In this document: positions 41,851-52,240 of the stretch, in pieces
Numbering within the stretch: the stretch's first letter is position 1
Layout of the letters: every line of letters begins with the position of its first letter
Source of the DNA: Chara braunii
Taxonomy: Eukaryota; Streptophyta; Charophyceae; Charales; Characeae
Reading direction: 5' to 3'
NCBI GenBank assembly: GCA_003427395.1
Contig: BFEA01000067.1
Coordinates: 3,446,159-3,501,993, forward strand
Length of the DNA stretch: 55,835 nt
Program-made: the position numbers and the translations under genes
The notes under the pieces: model-generated
Databases searched by the model: none
What the model saw: only the letters and a program-made list of their open reading frames with translations
Told to the model about the DNA's origin: nothing

Positions 41851-42302
41851 AACCAGCAGTACCTTAGCCAGTGTTGGGAAAAATGATAATATAAGTCACA
41901 CCGCATTTTTTGGGGGTCCGGCAGAGGGTCTGAGAAAAGAAAATGTTTGGACATTGTGGGCCCGACTTAAAAGGGAAAAAAAGAAAAAGAAATAATGGCG
42001 GACGCGGCATGTTTTGAAACCCTAAAGGCAAAGAAAACACACGCCAGCAAAGAAACCACGCGCCAACTCGAAATGAGCGGTTTCGGTCCAAAGGTATCCA
42101 TTGGGCTTTTTTTTTTTTTTTTTTCTTTCCCTCTGACACCACGGCTGACACCTGTAAACATGACACCCGGTCTGACACCTCGGCAGTCGGTACTTCCATT
42201 GCCTTTTTGAACTCCGTGCGGTTTTCTTTGCGGACGCGTGTTTTTTTTTGCCCATTCGATACTCAAAGGTGACATAAACGTACTTACCCCCCCCCCCCCC
42301 GC

Positions 42303-42700
42303 CAAAAAAAAGCTGCCTAGTTGAAAGGAAGGAGGTCGGGGGGGGAAGCTGTGAAGGAGGTGTGTTCACAGTCGTGCTTCGAGGAATGCATCTGCCCAGA
42401 ATAGTTGCTTGTGTCATCTTTTTTTTTTTTTTTTTTCCTTCTTCTCAGTACGTTTTAGTGCCTTGCCAAAGAGCAGGGCGCTTTCCACGCACAGGTGACA
42501 CTTGAAAACGAAAGGAAAAGTAAAAAAAAGGAGCTGCATAGTTGAAACTTGAAAGGAAGGACATGGGGGGGAAGCCGTGAAGGAGGTCTGCCCATGATAT
42601 TGGCGCCTTTCGTTTTCTGCTTTTTTTTTTTTTACGGCCTTGCCAACCAGGCAGGGCGCTTTCCATGGAGAGCCGACACCTGCAACTGACAGGGCTCCAA
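42303..42700. repeat. Tandem pair, about 210-bp period
   Basis: AGCTGCMTAGTTGAAA, GGAAGGAxxTxGGGGGGGAAG and CYGTGAAGGAGGTSTG occur at about 42310 and 42531. CAGGGCGCTTTCCAYG occurs at about 42475 and 42652, as does a nearby GACACCTG/GACACTTG. Confidence 0.8.
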
Positions 42701-42729
42701 TCTCACATGTACACAAAATTTTGTATCCA

Positions 42730-42812
42730 GTTGATGTAGCTCAGTGGTTAGAGCACCGGTTGGAAATGCGCATTCTGGTATGAGGTTGCGGGTTCAAATC
42801 CGCAACCTCACC
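42730..42812 (+). tRNA. tRNA-like sequence (decayed tRNA or SINE head)
   Basis: A perfect D-arm (GCTC-AGTGGTTA-GAGC) and the A box TAGCTCAGTGG are followed 42 bp later by the B box GGTTCAAATCC. The putative anticodon stem ACCGG/CTGGT encloses 15 nt instead of 7. The T-arm folds as a long GAGGTTGCGG/CCGCAACCTC hairpin with an 8-nt loop rather than a standard T-stem plus acceptor. I therefore do not assign an anticodon. It is better read as a pol III-type SINE head or tRNA pseudogene. Confidence 0.45.
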
Positions 42813-43067
42813 CATGGACACCGGCAGGGCGTTAGAATGACGCACGGCTGGACACACACGCCTTGGGCTGACGCATGGTGAGCTATTACAGACACTGCCG
42901 GCGCACCACCCAGGGAACTGCCCATGGTGTTGTATGTTGGGTCATGCAGGTACGGGTTTGTGGTTAGACTGCTCATGTGTGTTGGTTACCTTAGGCTCTG
43001 CTTTGGGGGGGCAAGGACCTGAGGTGGGATGGGGACCTGTTTGGGGGGAGGGTTGGTTTGGGACAAG

Positions 43068-43190
43068 CTCTGCTGGAGGATATCGGTGGGGAACCTACAG
43101 TAGGGGATTGTCTTAAGGGATCCCGGTAGGAGGGGTGTTAGTAGACAGACTCTGGTGGAGGAAATCGTTGGGGAACCTGCAGTAGGGGCT
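43068..43190. repeat. 81-bp tandem duplication
   Basis: CTCTGSTGGAGGAWATCGKT, then GGGGAACCTRCAGTAGGGG, at 43068 and 43149. Confidence 0.85.
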
Positions 43191-43454
43191 GGCTGAGGTG
43201 GATCCTCCAAGATAGGATGGTCTGGGTCCCATAAATTAGTTGCTGACTGTAGATAGGTACCTGTCGTGGGTCCAGAAATCGACCTCTACAACACCCTGGA
43301 GATTAGGGTGTGGGAGCTAGCTAAGTAGGTTTCGGTGCTGTTTGCTAAACATGGGATGCGGGGATCGAGGCCTACCGACCCCTAAGCTAGCTCCTTTGTA
43401 TCCAGCCGTTTTTTGTGTCCAAAGAATTGTTGGACCCCAATTATTGTAGAGGTA

Positions 43455-43725
43455 ACCCTAATTGGCTCTAATTAGCTGTAATTAACGTCGGTAACCCTAA
43501 CACTAAAGCACAAGCTGACTAGCATCTACTAAACTTTAATCACCCACGTCTAAACCCTCCGGCCTGGAATAAACCCACCATGGCTGATTCACACCATACT
43601 TAACAGTGTTAACACTAATTAACATCACCCTAATTATTTCTAGTTAACGGCGGTAACCATAACACTAAAGCACAAACCAACTAGTGTTTAATATACTTTA
43701 ATCACCCAAGTCTGAACCCTAGAGT
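43455..43725. repeat. Diverged direct repeat, about 170-bp period
   Basis: TAACSKCGGTAACCMTAACA, CTAAAGCACAARCYRACTAG and CTTTAATCACCCAMGTCT occur in order twice (about 43483-43550 and 43645-43712). Confidence 0.8.
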
Positions 43726-43851
43726 AATACATGACTATCATCAGTACGAGCATATCAAGGGCATCCAAAACATAATTATCGAAGCCCAAAACCACGACCG
43801 GTAATCATCAAACGAAAAAAACACAAAAGTTACTAACCGAATAAAAAACAG

Positions 43852-43854
<3 letters not shown>

Positions 43855-43924
<70 letters not shown>

Positions 43925-44092
43925 GCTCTTGACAAGGGAACGTGCAGTGCCAAAATTAAACCGAATATCTCAATTTCTCTCTCAACGAATCAATTTCCAA
44001 GCCAACTTCGTCCGTGAAAATCATGCCATTTAGCCACCCGATGCTCAAGCGATTCGGTGTAGGGATCATCGGAAAGAAAACGCAAAAGTTTN

Positions 44093-44171
<79 letters not shown>

Positions 44172-44328
44172 AAGGGCACGTGCACTGCTAAAATAAAACC
44201 GAGTACCACAATTGCTCTCTCAACGAAGGAAATGCCAAGCCAACTTCGTCCGTGAAAATCATGCCATTTAGCCACCCGATGCTCAAGCGATTCGGTGTAG
44301 GGATCATCGGAAAGAAAACGCAAAAGTT
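43855..44328. repeat. 238-bp tandem duplication, each unit led by (CT)n
   Basis: (CT)n at 43855-43918 and at 44093-44167 each precede the same unit. The last 90 bp (44001-44090 and 44239-44328) appear identical, while the part next to the (CT)n differs more. An N sits at 44092 where the second (CT)n starts. Confidence 0.92.
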
Positions 44329-44397
44329 TTTCTGCTCCCCGCGGATCGAGGCGCTCACCCTTTATTACCACTCTCCTTCCCACCACCATGTGCAGTT

Positions 44398-44965
44398 CAC
44401 TCCAGCTTGGACTTCCCTCTCCTGTTCGGCAGGAAACCCACTTTACTCAGCTTTGACATCCAGCCAACATCCACTACACCACAGTGAAACACATTCGGAA
44501 GCTCTACGTCGACTAGAGAATATGCATGCCTCAACTGTCCATCTTAACTGTCCATCTCGATCCAGGTCTCCATATCAAGGACCAGGGGCTAGAACCCTGA
44601 TCAGTTTCCATATGCTGATGTGGGCCGGCGTCCAAATCCTGCCCATGCTTGCCATACGGCAAGGAGGAGGGACCAAAGGCAGCATGCGGCAACCGTATCA
44701 GCAGGCACAGGAGGCGTTACCCTCTCTCTCCTGTTGTCAGGAAACCCACTTTACTCCAGCTTTGACATCCCTCTCCTGGCCGGCATGAAAGGTTAAAATG
44801 GCCAACATCCACTCAACCACAGTGAAACGCACTTGGAAGTTGTACGTCAACTGGAGAATACACACGCCTCAACTGTCCATCTCGATCCAGGTCTCCATAT
44901 CAACGACCCGGGGTAAGAACCCTGATCAGTTTTCATATGCTGATGTGGGGAGACGTCCAAATCTT
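44398..44965. repeat. Tandem duplication, about 340-bp period
   Basis: CAGGAAACCCACTTTACTCM, CAACATCCACTMMACCACAG, CTCAACTGTCCATCTCGATC and CATATGCTGATGTGG appear in the same order in both halves. Confidence 0.85.
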
Positions 44966-45230
44966 TCCTTTAGTTTTGTTTTTATACATATTTTTTTCTT
45001 TCATTTTTGTGGAGTACCAAAAAAGAAAATACAATGGGACCCAGGAGCCAGGACTGACTAGGTCCGATTTACGTTTGCGTTCTTCCGTTTTCGATCACGT
45101 GCGGCTGTACGCGACATCTGTTAGTCGTTGATCGTTTCACATATCGACTGCTAGTGTCAATTGTCTTTGTTTTCGTGGCGGCAGCTGCCCATCGGCCAGT
45201 AGAACTTTTTTTAATTCATTTTTTGGCCAT

Positions 45231-45672
45231 GTCCGTGCTGGGGTGGGGTGAAGTGCTCATGTTGGGGCTTCACTTTCAACCCAGCCCACTTAGCCTTATG
45301 GTTAGGTGTTTGCGTGCCGAGCCGTTGGTTGTGTGTTCGAGTCTTGTATTCGGATTACACGTGCTTTCGCGCTGTAACCTCCGTAGAAACTGTACTATGT
45401 GCAGTGTGGCTGCGTAGGGGTGAGTGTGGTTGGATACACCGTGTCATGGGATGTCCGTGCTGGGGTGGGGTGAAGTGCTCATGTTGGGGCTTCACTTTCA
45501 CCCCAGCCCACTTAGCCTTATGGTTAGGTGTTTGCCCGCCAAGCCGTTGGTTGTGTATTCGAGTCTTGTATTCAGATTACACGTGCTTTCGCGCAGTAAC
45601 CGCTGTAGAAAATGTACAATGTGCAATGTTGCTGCGTAGGGGTGAGTGTGGTTGGGTCCCGGATGTCCGTGG
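45231..45672 (+). mobile_element. Two tandem 222-bp units with tRNA-like promoter boxes
   Basis: GTCCGTGCTGGGGTGGGGTG starts at 45231 and at 45453. Each unit has TTAGCCTTATGGTTAGGTG (A-box-like) and TGTTCGAGTCTTG (B-box-like) about 45 bp later. The units differ at about 15 sites. They look like a tandem SINE dimer of a family different from S1-S3. Confidence 0.6.
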
Positions 45673-46471
45673 AGAAGCATGAATTATCGTGTGCACTGAT
45701 AGTTGAATGCACTGTGGCAGACGACGTCATAAAAGTAAGGTGTCCCGTTGCAAGCATGGGTGAATGTTGTCCAACTTTAAGTCCAAGTACGTAGGCGCTG
45801 TCCAACCTTAGTCTCGTTTACGGGACACATGCACCCCCCTTCGTGCAGGTCCAAGTACACAGTACTTGCGGGACTTTCCAAATGAGGAAAGTCGGAATGT
45901 GGAAACGCGTGGGAGATCTTGACGGTAGAGGAGTGGAGCCAGTTTCGTAGAGGAAGGAACTTATGTGTGTCTTGCGAATACGGCCATGGGTGCACGCCAA
46001 ATCCATGCTGTCCTCTGTACGTCGGTATTGCAGGTGCCGCCCTCCAAGCAACGCAAAGACAGTTTCAACTTATTGCTGTATTCCGTACGTCAGGATATGG
46101 TTGTCACCTCCTCTCTGTCTCTCTCCATCTACCGCCTCTACAGTTCGTCACTGCGCACCGTTAACTTACTGAACAGAGAAGACGACTTGTCGCTTCTCCA
46201 TGACCCATTACACCCAACACCCAGGCTTGTCTTGTATCGACGACTGGGGGTGGTCCGAATCCCAGAATGACGCCCCGTCTGCTGCAGGTACCGGACCATC
46301 AAGAAGTGGGGGGCCCGTTCGTGGCCCGGAATATGCGAAGGTCACAGAGTGTGTGACCTTTGCACCATGTTCCCACGTTGTGACAGCCGGTCGTGCTTTG
46401 TCGTCGTCGATGACGCCTGTTCGCGGGTTCAGAATCGGGCTAGGCGGTGAGGATGAGCACACTCTTCGGCA

Positions 46472-47601
46472 GTGTCTGAGAATGCGTACAATCATACAAT
46501 GGCTATGGCCGACAGGCTGACCCGACCCATGGACGAACGGGCCGTGGGTGGCTATGAGACTTGTCCGGCTCGCAATGCAGGAAGCCAGAATGGTAGTACT
46601 GGTCCGTCGAGTGTTAGTTCTTTGAACACTGATGCGATGTCGTCCCAACAGTCAGGTGCTCCCACTGCAATCTTGCCGGTTGGCCACGAGAGTCGTCGCG
46701 TGTCAACGGAACCGTTGTGTGATGGTGGTCATAGGCAGCAGCTCAGTCCGCATGCCACGTCATCCGAGTACGTCCTTAATTGCATCATCCGGGGACATAG
46801 AGGCTGGTGCCCTCACGACGGAGTATGTGAATTCTGGGCTTGTTGGAAGTTAGGCTGTTGCCTCGCAGACAACCCTTTCTCACGCCCCTCCTCGGTGTGG
46901 ATCTTCCGGCGTGCGGGCACTCCGCCCCCACTCACCAGGGAGTCCGGGTCGCATCACACACCTCCCCGATTCGGGGAGAAGAATACGGATCGGTGGGGGG
47001 AGACCAAAATTGAGTGGTTGTGCCAATATAAAAATGAGGTGAAGGCGTTGATGGGGGAAGAGACTGAAGTGTACGGCAGCGCGAGGCTGAGAGCTGGTTT
47101 TTGGAAGTATGTGGAAGAGCAAATGTGTGCGAAGGGTTACAAGGGTACAAACGAGCAGTGCAAGAACAAGTTCAACCAGATCCTCGACTACTATAGAAGA
47201 TTGAAGGTGCACGAGAGCTGGTCCAGTTTGCCGAGCTATTGGCACATGAATCAGACAAGGCGGAAGAAGTACAACGTCGACTTTGTGTTTCGTGGAAGTT
47301 GGTACGACATCACACACCCAGTAGAGAAGGACAAGGACTCTATTAACTTGTCCAATTTGATGGATTCAGGGGCGGACGAGGAGCGTCTTGAAGATGGAGA
47401 GGGGGTGAATGACACTGATGGGGAGATGGATGGTGGGGTGAAGATCCGGCGGCCGGGTCTGGCGGTTCACCCGGTGGCTCATGGTCAGCAGGTTTTGAGC
47501 CGACGCTAGGTAAACGCAAAAGAGCTGCGAGCAATGCACGTAAATCCGATGTACAAGCTGTGACAGCTGCTATGCGTGCTCACACGACGACGCTAACATG
47601 A
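46472..47601 (+). CDS. Myb/SANT-like DNA-binding protein of a PIF/Harbinger transposon
   Basis: A 345-codon open frame (46472-47509). Residues 174-262 form a Myb/SANT-like (trihelix-type) DNA-binding domain: RWGETKIEWLCQYKNEVKAL, then GFWKYVEEQMCAKGYKGT, the recognition-helix region EQCKNKFNQILDYYRRLK and SSLPSYWHMN. PIF/Harbinger elements carry such a second protein, which binds transposon ends and helps nuclear import of the transposase. Residues 1-170 show no domain and are less convincing as coding; the true start may be later or after an intron. An acidic Asp/Glu/Gly tail follows. Near 47450 the likely frame shifts: the next frame reads GKRKRAASNARKSDVQAV and stops at 47601. With the minus-strand transposase remnant at 49586-50899 it forms a convergent pair. 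Confidence 0.75.
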
Positions 47602-47864
47602 TCATACCTGACTGTCGCAAAGATGTGCTGTGAAGTGACACGTGACAAGGACCCATGTCACGTAGGATCCTTTAGATAGCGACCATTGATTGCGCAGTTG
47701 GAAGGAGGCAGTCCGGTTGCTGCAAAGGTAGAACAAAATAGGTGGGGAGAGAGGGGCGAGAGATGAGTGGGGAGGGGCTCAAAGGGGGAAAAGAAGATTG
47801 CGTAAGAACTCCAAAAACGAAGACACATGCGCTCGCGAACACTAATTATATGTTTTTTTTTCCG

Positions 47865-48136
47865 GGTTCCCAATAGATAACGGGTTACATAAGAAAGTGA
47901 GCATCACACCCAATACACGTATGCACGACATTTTATTTTTGTATTATTATTTGCGGGTTCCCGATCGAAAACAGGTTACATAAGAAACTTATCGAAGACG
48001 GATTACCTAAGAAAGCGCCACTTGTGGAGCTTGTGTTACAAAAAAAAACATAACGAATAAAAAAAAAAACATACAACAACTCGCAACTAACCTTGAGTAC
48101 GAAAAAAAAATTATAAAAAAAACAGGAGAGCGTCAC

Positions 48137-48174
<38 letters not shown>

Positions 48175-48345
48175 AAAGCGCCACTTGTGTAGGTCGTCAT
48201 TTTTTTCCTTTTTTTTGTTGGTTCCCGATCAAACACGGATTACATATGAAAGTGAAACAATTTCACCCAATGCATGTACGACATCCGTTAACAACGGAGG
48301 GACTGCTCAAGCAGGGGGAAGAAGAAGCGCCACTTGTCTGTATTG
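47865..48345. repeat. Iterated GGTTCCCGATCRAAMACGG units split by A-runs
   Basis: GGTTCCCRATMRAWAACRGG, then TTACATAAGAAA, occurs at about 47865 and 47957, and a closer variant at about 48221. AAGCGCCACTTGTG occurs near 48014, 48175 and 48326. Between them lie A-runs, the longest at 48140-48171. Confidence 0.75.
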
Positions 48346-48359
48346 CATGTCCATACAAA

Positions 48360-48364
<5 letters not shown>

Positions 48365-48394
<30 letters not shown>

Positions 48395-48467
48395 GCCACA
48401 CACAAGGGTCAACAAAGAAGAACCTTCGACTGAAGAAGAAGAAGAAGAAGAAGAAGAAGAAGAAAAC
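48365..48467. repeat. (CT)n and (GAA)n microsatellites
   Basis: CT tract 48365-48391 and AAG tract about 48436-48463. Confidence 0.95.
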
Positions 48468-48580
48468 AACATATATATGGCAGGGGAAAAAGGTTAGAAT
48501 TTTGAGTCATTCGCCGAGTTGGCTGTTGAACATTCTCCATTTTCAACGACATCGCACACATAGCATTACCTGCATGGTAG

Positions 48581-48581
<1 letters not shown>

Positions 48582-48639
<58 letters not shown>

Positions 48640-48657
48640 TCTCTCTCTCTTCCTCTC

Positions 48658-48698
<41 letters not shown>
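48582..48698. repeat. (CT)n microsatellite
   Basis: About 55 CT dinucleotides with a few CCCT and TTCC interruptions. Confidence 0.97.
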
Positions 48699-48699
<1 letters not shown>

Positions 48700-48743
48700 C
48701 CATCAGTTGCACTTAGACAGATGATGACCCAGACTTGAAATCT

Positions 48744-48857
48744 TAGAAAAATGCAACACATCCCGATCGCATTCTTCCCAAAACGAAGGCGGGTACTGAA
48801 GGATCTCATTCGTCATTTCTAGAAAAATGCAACACATCCCGATCGCATTCTTCGCAA
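48744..48857. repeat. Direct repeat, 76-bp spacing
   Basis: TAGAAAAATGCAACACATCC, then CGATCGCATTCTTC, is identical at 48744 and 48820. Confidence 0.93.
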
Positions 48858-48869
48858 AGTTGCACGAAT

Positions 48870-49482
48870 TTCATTGCAGGATACACATGACGACGGCTCC
48901 GAAGTAGAAGCCTCCCTCTCTTTGCCATTATCTGAGACTAACATAGATTCAAACTTAGTACTCAGCTCGTTATCCTCCGCCTTCCATCCAACCCCCCGTT
49001 CAGCACTTTGTCGTAGAACCTCCACGCTGTTTCTGCCTGATCGCGTGCCTCCTAGAGATCTGCTTCAGCAGCCTCTAACCTTTTCATCGCATCGACTCTT
49101 TCTTGCATCACCTCACGCAACACACGTTCAAATCTCACTCACATATCATCCGCCATCTGTCTCCATCGATCTATCTGTGTCGCCGTATCTGCATGTTGTT
49201 GATGACGAGGTCTTCACAACACTGTCGCAAAGTGTCATGAGAGTCATGCAGCCTTTTAAGGACAGAAGACGCCCATCTCCGGGCATGGATGTTCTCGAAG
49301 GAGATGTCGCTTTCAGAAACCGTCCTCCCGCTCCACAATGGCACGATGATGCTATCTCCCCTTTCCACCAAAAAACGGTGTAGCCGTTCCACCTCCTTCC
49401 CCATGTTTTCCATGTAGTCTATCAATGCACGTTTTTTGTACACAAAGTCCCTGCGATGATTGCCGGCCGCCATAGCTGCCAC
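48870..49482 (-). pseudogene. Coiled-coil protein remnant, transposon-associated
   Basis: The minus strand opens with MAAMAAGNHRRDFVYKKRAL, then MENMGKEVERLHRFLVERGD and ASSVLKRLHDSHDTLRQC (to 49171). A frame change and two stops later it continues FERVLREVMQERVDAMKR, LEAAEADL and EARDQAETAWRFYDKVL, a clear heptad pattern. No family is recognised. It lies just downstream of the Harbinger transposase remnant on the same strand, so it may be an accessory ORF of the element or an unrelated dead gene. Confidence 0.45.
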
Positions 49483-49585
49483 TGAACATGCGCGGATACG
49501 TCACAAGACGCTAGGCACGGACAAACGGTCCACCTATGCAACCTACCACTCGCTTGTTACAACCAACAATGTTTTCGCCTAACGG

Positions 49586-50899
49586 TCAAATATAGCAGCA
49601 AACAGACCTGGATGAGAACATGGAGCCACAATTTTTTGTCAAGCTTCCCGCCGGACTTCCCACAAACGGAGGACCGGTGCACAGTGCGTTTCTCACGGCC
49701 TGGCCGCGTTCCCGACCGAACATGGACGGAAGTGGACAACAGTCCACACGTCTGTCAACATCTGGAAGTGGACAGTTCGGAGACAAGGCATCGCTCACTT
49801 CGCCGTCCGCTTCGGGCATATCACCCCAATCCTGAAGCAGGTTACGGAGGATACAACAGGCACGGAACTCCAACCTCTCCCTCGTAATGTCGGTAATATG
49901 TGGACGGTAAAAGAATTGGAAGCGCATCTTGAACACCCGAAGAATCGCTCAATGCAAAACCTCACTATCTTGTGAAGAGTGTCGAACTGCTGCATCGCCC
50001 GCGTGAGTCGTGGTTGATGACCGTATGGAATGACAAGCCAAGGAAGATTAGGATACCCGCCATCGCCGAGCAAGTACCCGCCGGGCACACCGGGGATGGA
50101 AGGCCGTTCGGCCACGAATGGGTCTTCTCGATCGTCGACGAATAGTGAGCCCTTCAGGGCTCGCCTGTACAATGACGTGTTTTTCAAACTGCTGCATTTG
50201 ACGATGACGCTCTTCGAACCCCCCCAAGCCAGCAACATTCGGATACGTTGCATCAGTGGCCTCCGCCACCTCTTTGATGGCTCGCAACCTGCTCGTATTG
50301 CCCATCCCATAACCCGAGTAACTGTGCCAGTGACAGTCACTGTGGGCCCATCTATGGAGAGCGTACGCCAGTTTCTTTGCTGGAGCCTATGGTAACCTGA
50401 ATCTTGTCACCTCCTTCTCGAGAAGTGGACCAACCTTTCGCAGCAGTTTATTGAATGTTGAGCGACGCATGCGCAGTAGCCCTATGTAATGATCATTCTC
50501 GGCGTCATCGGTGATTTGAAGATCATTCCACAATCCAGCTGTCCGCCGCATGACCCGCCACCTAGGCGAACACCTTGGTAAACGATTGTAGATTTCAACA
50601 ATAGTTGGCCACAGCCAAAGTAGACTACTCCCTCACCACCCGTGCTCCTCATCGTCTTCTCCTCCAACGAACAGGGTGTGATCGGACTCAGGCCCTAACA
50701 GCAGCGGTCTCCTTGTCCGGGAACCCAGCAGCACATCCAAGCTTTGAAATGCATCCTCGGCCATCCTACCGCGATGGCCATCACTGCGACAGCGAGCTCT
50801 TCTTGTTGTCTCCTTCTCAGGCGCGGCATTGCGAAATGGCACTAGGCAGGCCCCCTCAGCCATCCTCATCCCCCACTTCCCCCCCCCGCACCCCCCCAA
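49586..50899 (-). pseudogene. PIF/Harbinger (HARBI1-like) DDE transposase, broken
   Basis: On minus, an N-terminal part runs from about 50764 (MAEDAFQSLDVLL) through a TGA to LPRCSPRWRVMRRTAG, WNDLQITDDAENDHYIGLL and RMRRSTFNKLLRKVGPLLEK. After a TAG at 50387-50389 it continues APAKKLAYALHRWAH, RLRAIKEVAEATDA and YPNVAGLGG. This is the helix-rich N-terminus of the family. The frame then shifts to SLYRRALKGSLF and GYLLGDGGYPNLPWLVIPYG, with the third catalytic region (LLGDGGY), and ends IVRFCIERFFG, where the Glu of ER-x-FG is kept. After a further frameshift near 49937 it continues KMRFQFFYRPHITDITRERL. The part that should hold the first Asp (DGTH) and second Asp is missing between YPNVAG and SLYRRAL, so it is catalytically dead. 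Confidence 0.88.
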
Positions 50900-51683
50900 G
50901 AGCCGGCCTCACACCCTTCCTCGCTAATGGACCAAGGTAGCTACCCAAACACCTTTTTGAGGGTATTTCTCATGCCCGATTGGATGGAAAGAAAAATCTA
51001 CATGACTGTACTTTAAAAAGATCAGTTCCTTAGGTGTTGCACTCTTCTGTATCAACAAAAACAGCGAAAAAAAAACAAAAAAAATGGAAACTGCTGCTGG
51101 TACGGCGCACGAGCATGTGCCGCCGCGCCGCACCGGACGGTACAGCGCACAGTGCGGTTGCAAGAATGGTTTGAAGTTTGAACCCTATGAAGAAAGAGAC
51201 AGTAGTAACAGAACTGTGATGTGGGCCATTTCCCGGTTATATGAATACATTTCCTTTTTCTGTTAAAAAAGAAAAAGAAAAAAAAAGGAACTAAGACAAG
51301 AGCTGCTTTTCCCAGCCTTTTGATGATCTGTTCTGCCCTCTGTGAAAGGTAGAGCTCTTGTGTATACCCTTTTTTCTTTTAACCATTCGTGAGTACATCC
51401 TGATTTGTTGTTATTGCTCTTGTTGCTTGGGGTTATTGTGGGGGCTCGTGATTTCGATACCAGGGTTTGCATGATGATATAAATGGCTTTGGCATGCAGG
51501 TGTCGCAGTTTATTCAGGTACCTTGGCAGCAATACGCCAGAGAGGGGATGGTCACGGCGTTGACTTTGATGACGTTGTTTGGCTTTGAGGGTGCGTTCTC
51601 CTGGTGCCGGAGAAGAAGGCATCCTCGAAGAGGTATGTGCCGATAGATCCTTTTCCTTTTCAATTTGTAACTTTTTTTTTTTT
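50900..51683. other. No gene recognised
   Basis: Unique sequence with two A/G-rich runs (about 51065 and 51265). The terminus of the Harbinger element should lie here or nearby but I could not find it. Confidence 0.4.
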
Positions 51684-51770
51684 TTTTTTTTTTTTTTTGA
51701 CAGAAAGAAGCTCCAGTCTATTCGTGGGGAGCAGCACGTGCTGGGAACCGGGCCCAGCGTCCCATATGAA
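51671..51770 (-). repeat. GGGACGCTGG 3'-end module with A-tail (minus)
   Basis: On minus: TATGGGACGCTGGGCCCGGT, TCCCAGCACGTGCTGCTCCC, CACGAATAGACTGGAGC, TTCTTTCTGTC and a run of about 28 A (T on plus at 51671-51698). It is the clearest copy. Confidence 0.9.
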
Positions 51771-52049
51771 CATACATCAGTTTGTAACACCGGGGCCATT
51801 ATCCGGCTTCGGCTGAGAAAAACCTGAGAATAGAAAATTCTAATGCTGATGGTACTAATGATGCCAGTGATGACAAAAAATGTAGCTACACATGCTGAGT
51901 CAGCCANACTGGACTCCTAATCCTGAACAACNCCAAGCCCTCCCTTACCAGGATATTGCAACNNTAGAACAAGACAAACCTATCCCCCCACTGCCATAGC
52001 TGATCTCTCCTCACTACCCAGACTAACCCCACCCCATAGGTTGTCAAGG

Positions 52050-52240
52050 TAGCCCCTCCTGGTTCACCATTGGCTTGCTTTCCTCCCTCAGCAAACCCCA
52101 GCTCTCTCTACAAGGCCTCCCGCCCCTGCCAATTACAGGTTACAGGGCTATGCCCCAGCTCTGGCCAGCGTTGTTCTGGCATTGGCAATCCAGGAGCACA
52201 GAACAAAACAACTTCAGCAGTTATCAGTCTAGGTTCGACG
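52050..52240 (-). repeat. R-family repeat, partial copy R5
   Basis: The inverse strand reads ATGCCAGAACAACGCTGGCC, AGAGCTGGGGCATAGCCCTG and TAACCTG...GGAGGCCTTGTAGAGAGAGC, matching the R subunit. The Ns at 51907, 51932 and 51963-51964 are just outside. Confidence 0.75.

Noticed and set aside
42730-42812. A functional tRNA gene with an assigned anticodon
   Set aside because: The anticodon loop would be 15 nt, and the T-arm and acceptor do not pair in the standard way.
43445-43500. AACCCTAA-type phrases as an interstitial telomere
   Set aside because: Only isolated CCCTAA words, not a tandem telomeric array.
50691-50698. AGGCCC/TAA at 50691-50698 as the right terminus of the Harbinger element
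   Set aside because: It resembles the MITE end only over GGGCCT and lies inside the transposase reading frame (LLLGPESDHTLF), so it is more likely coding sequence.
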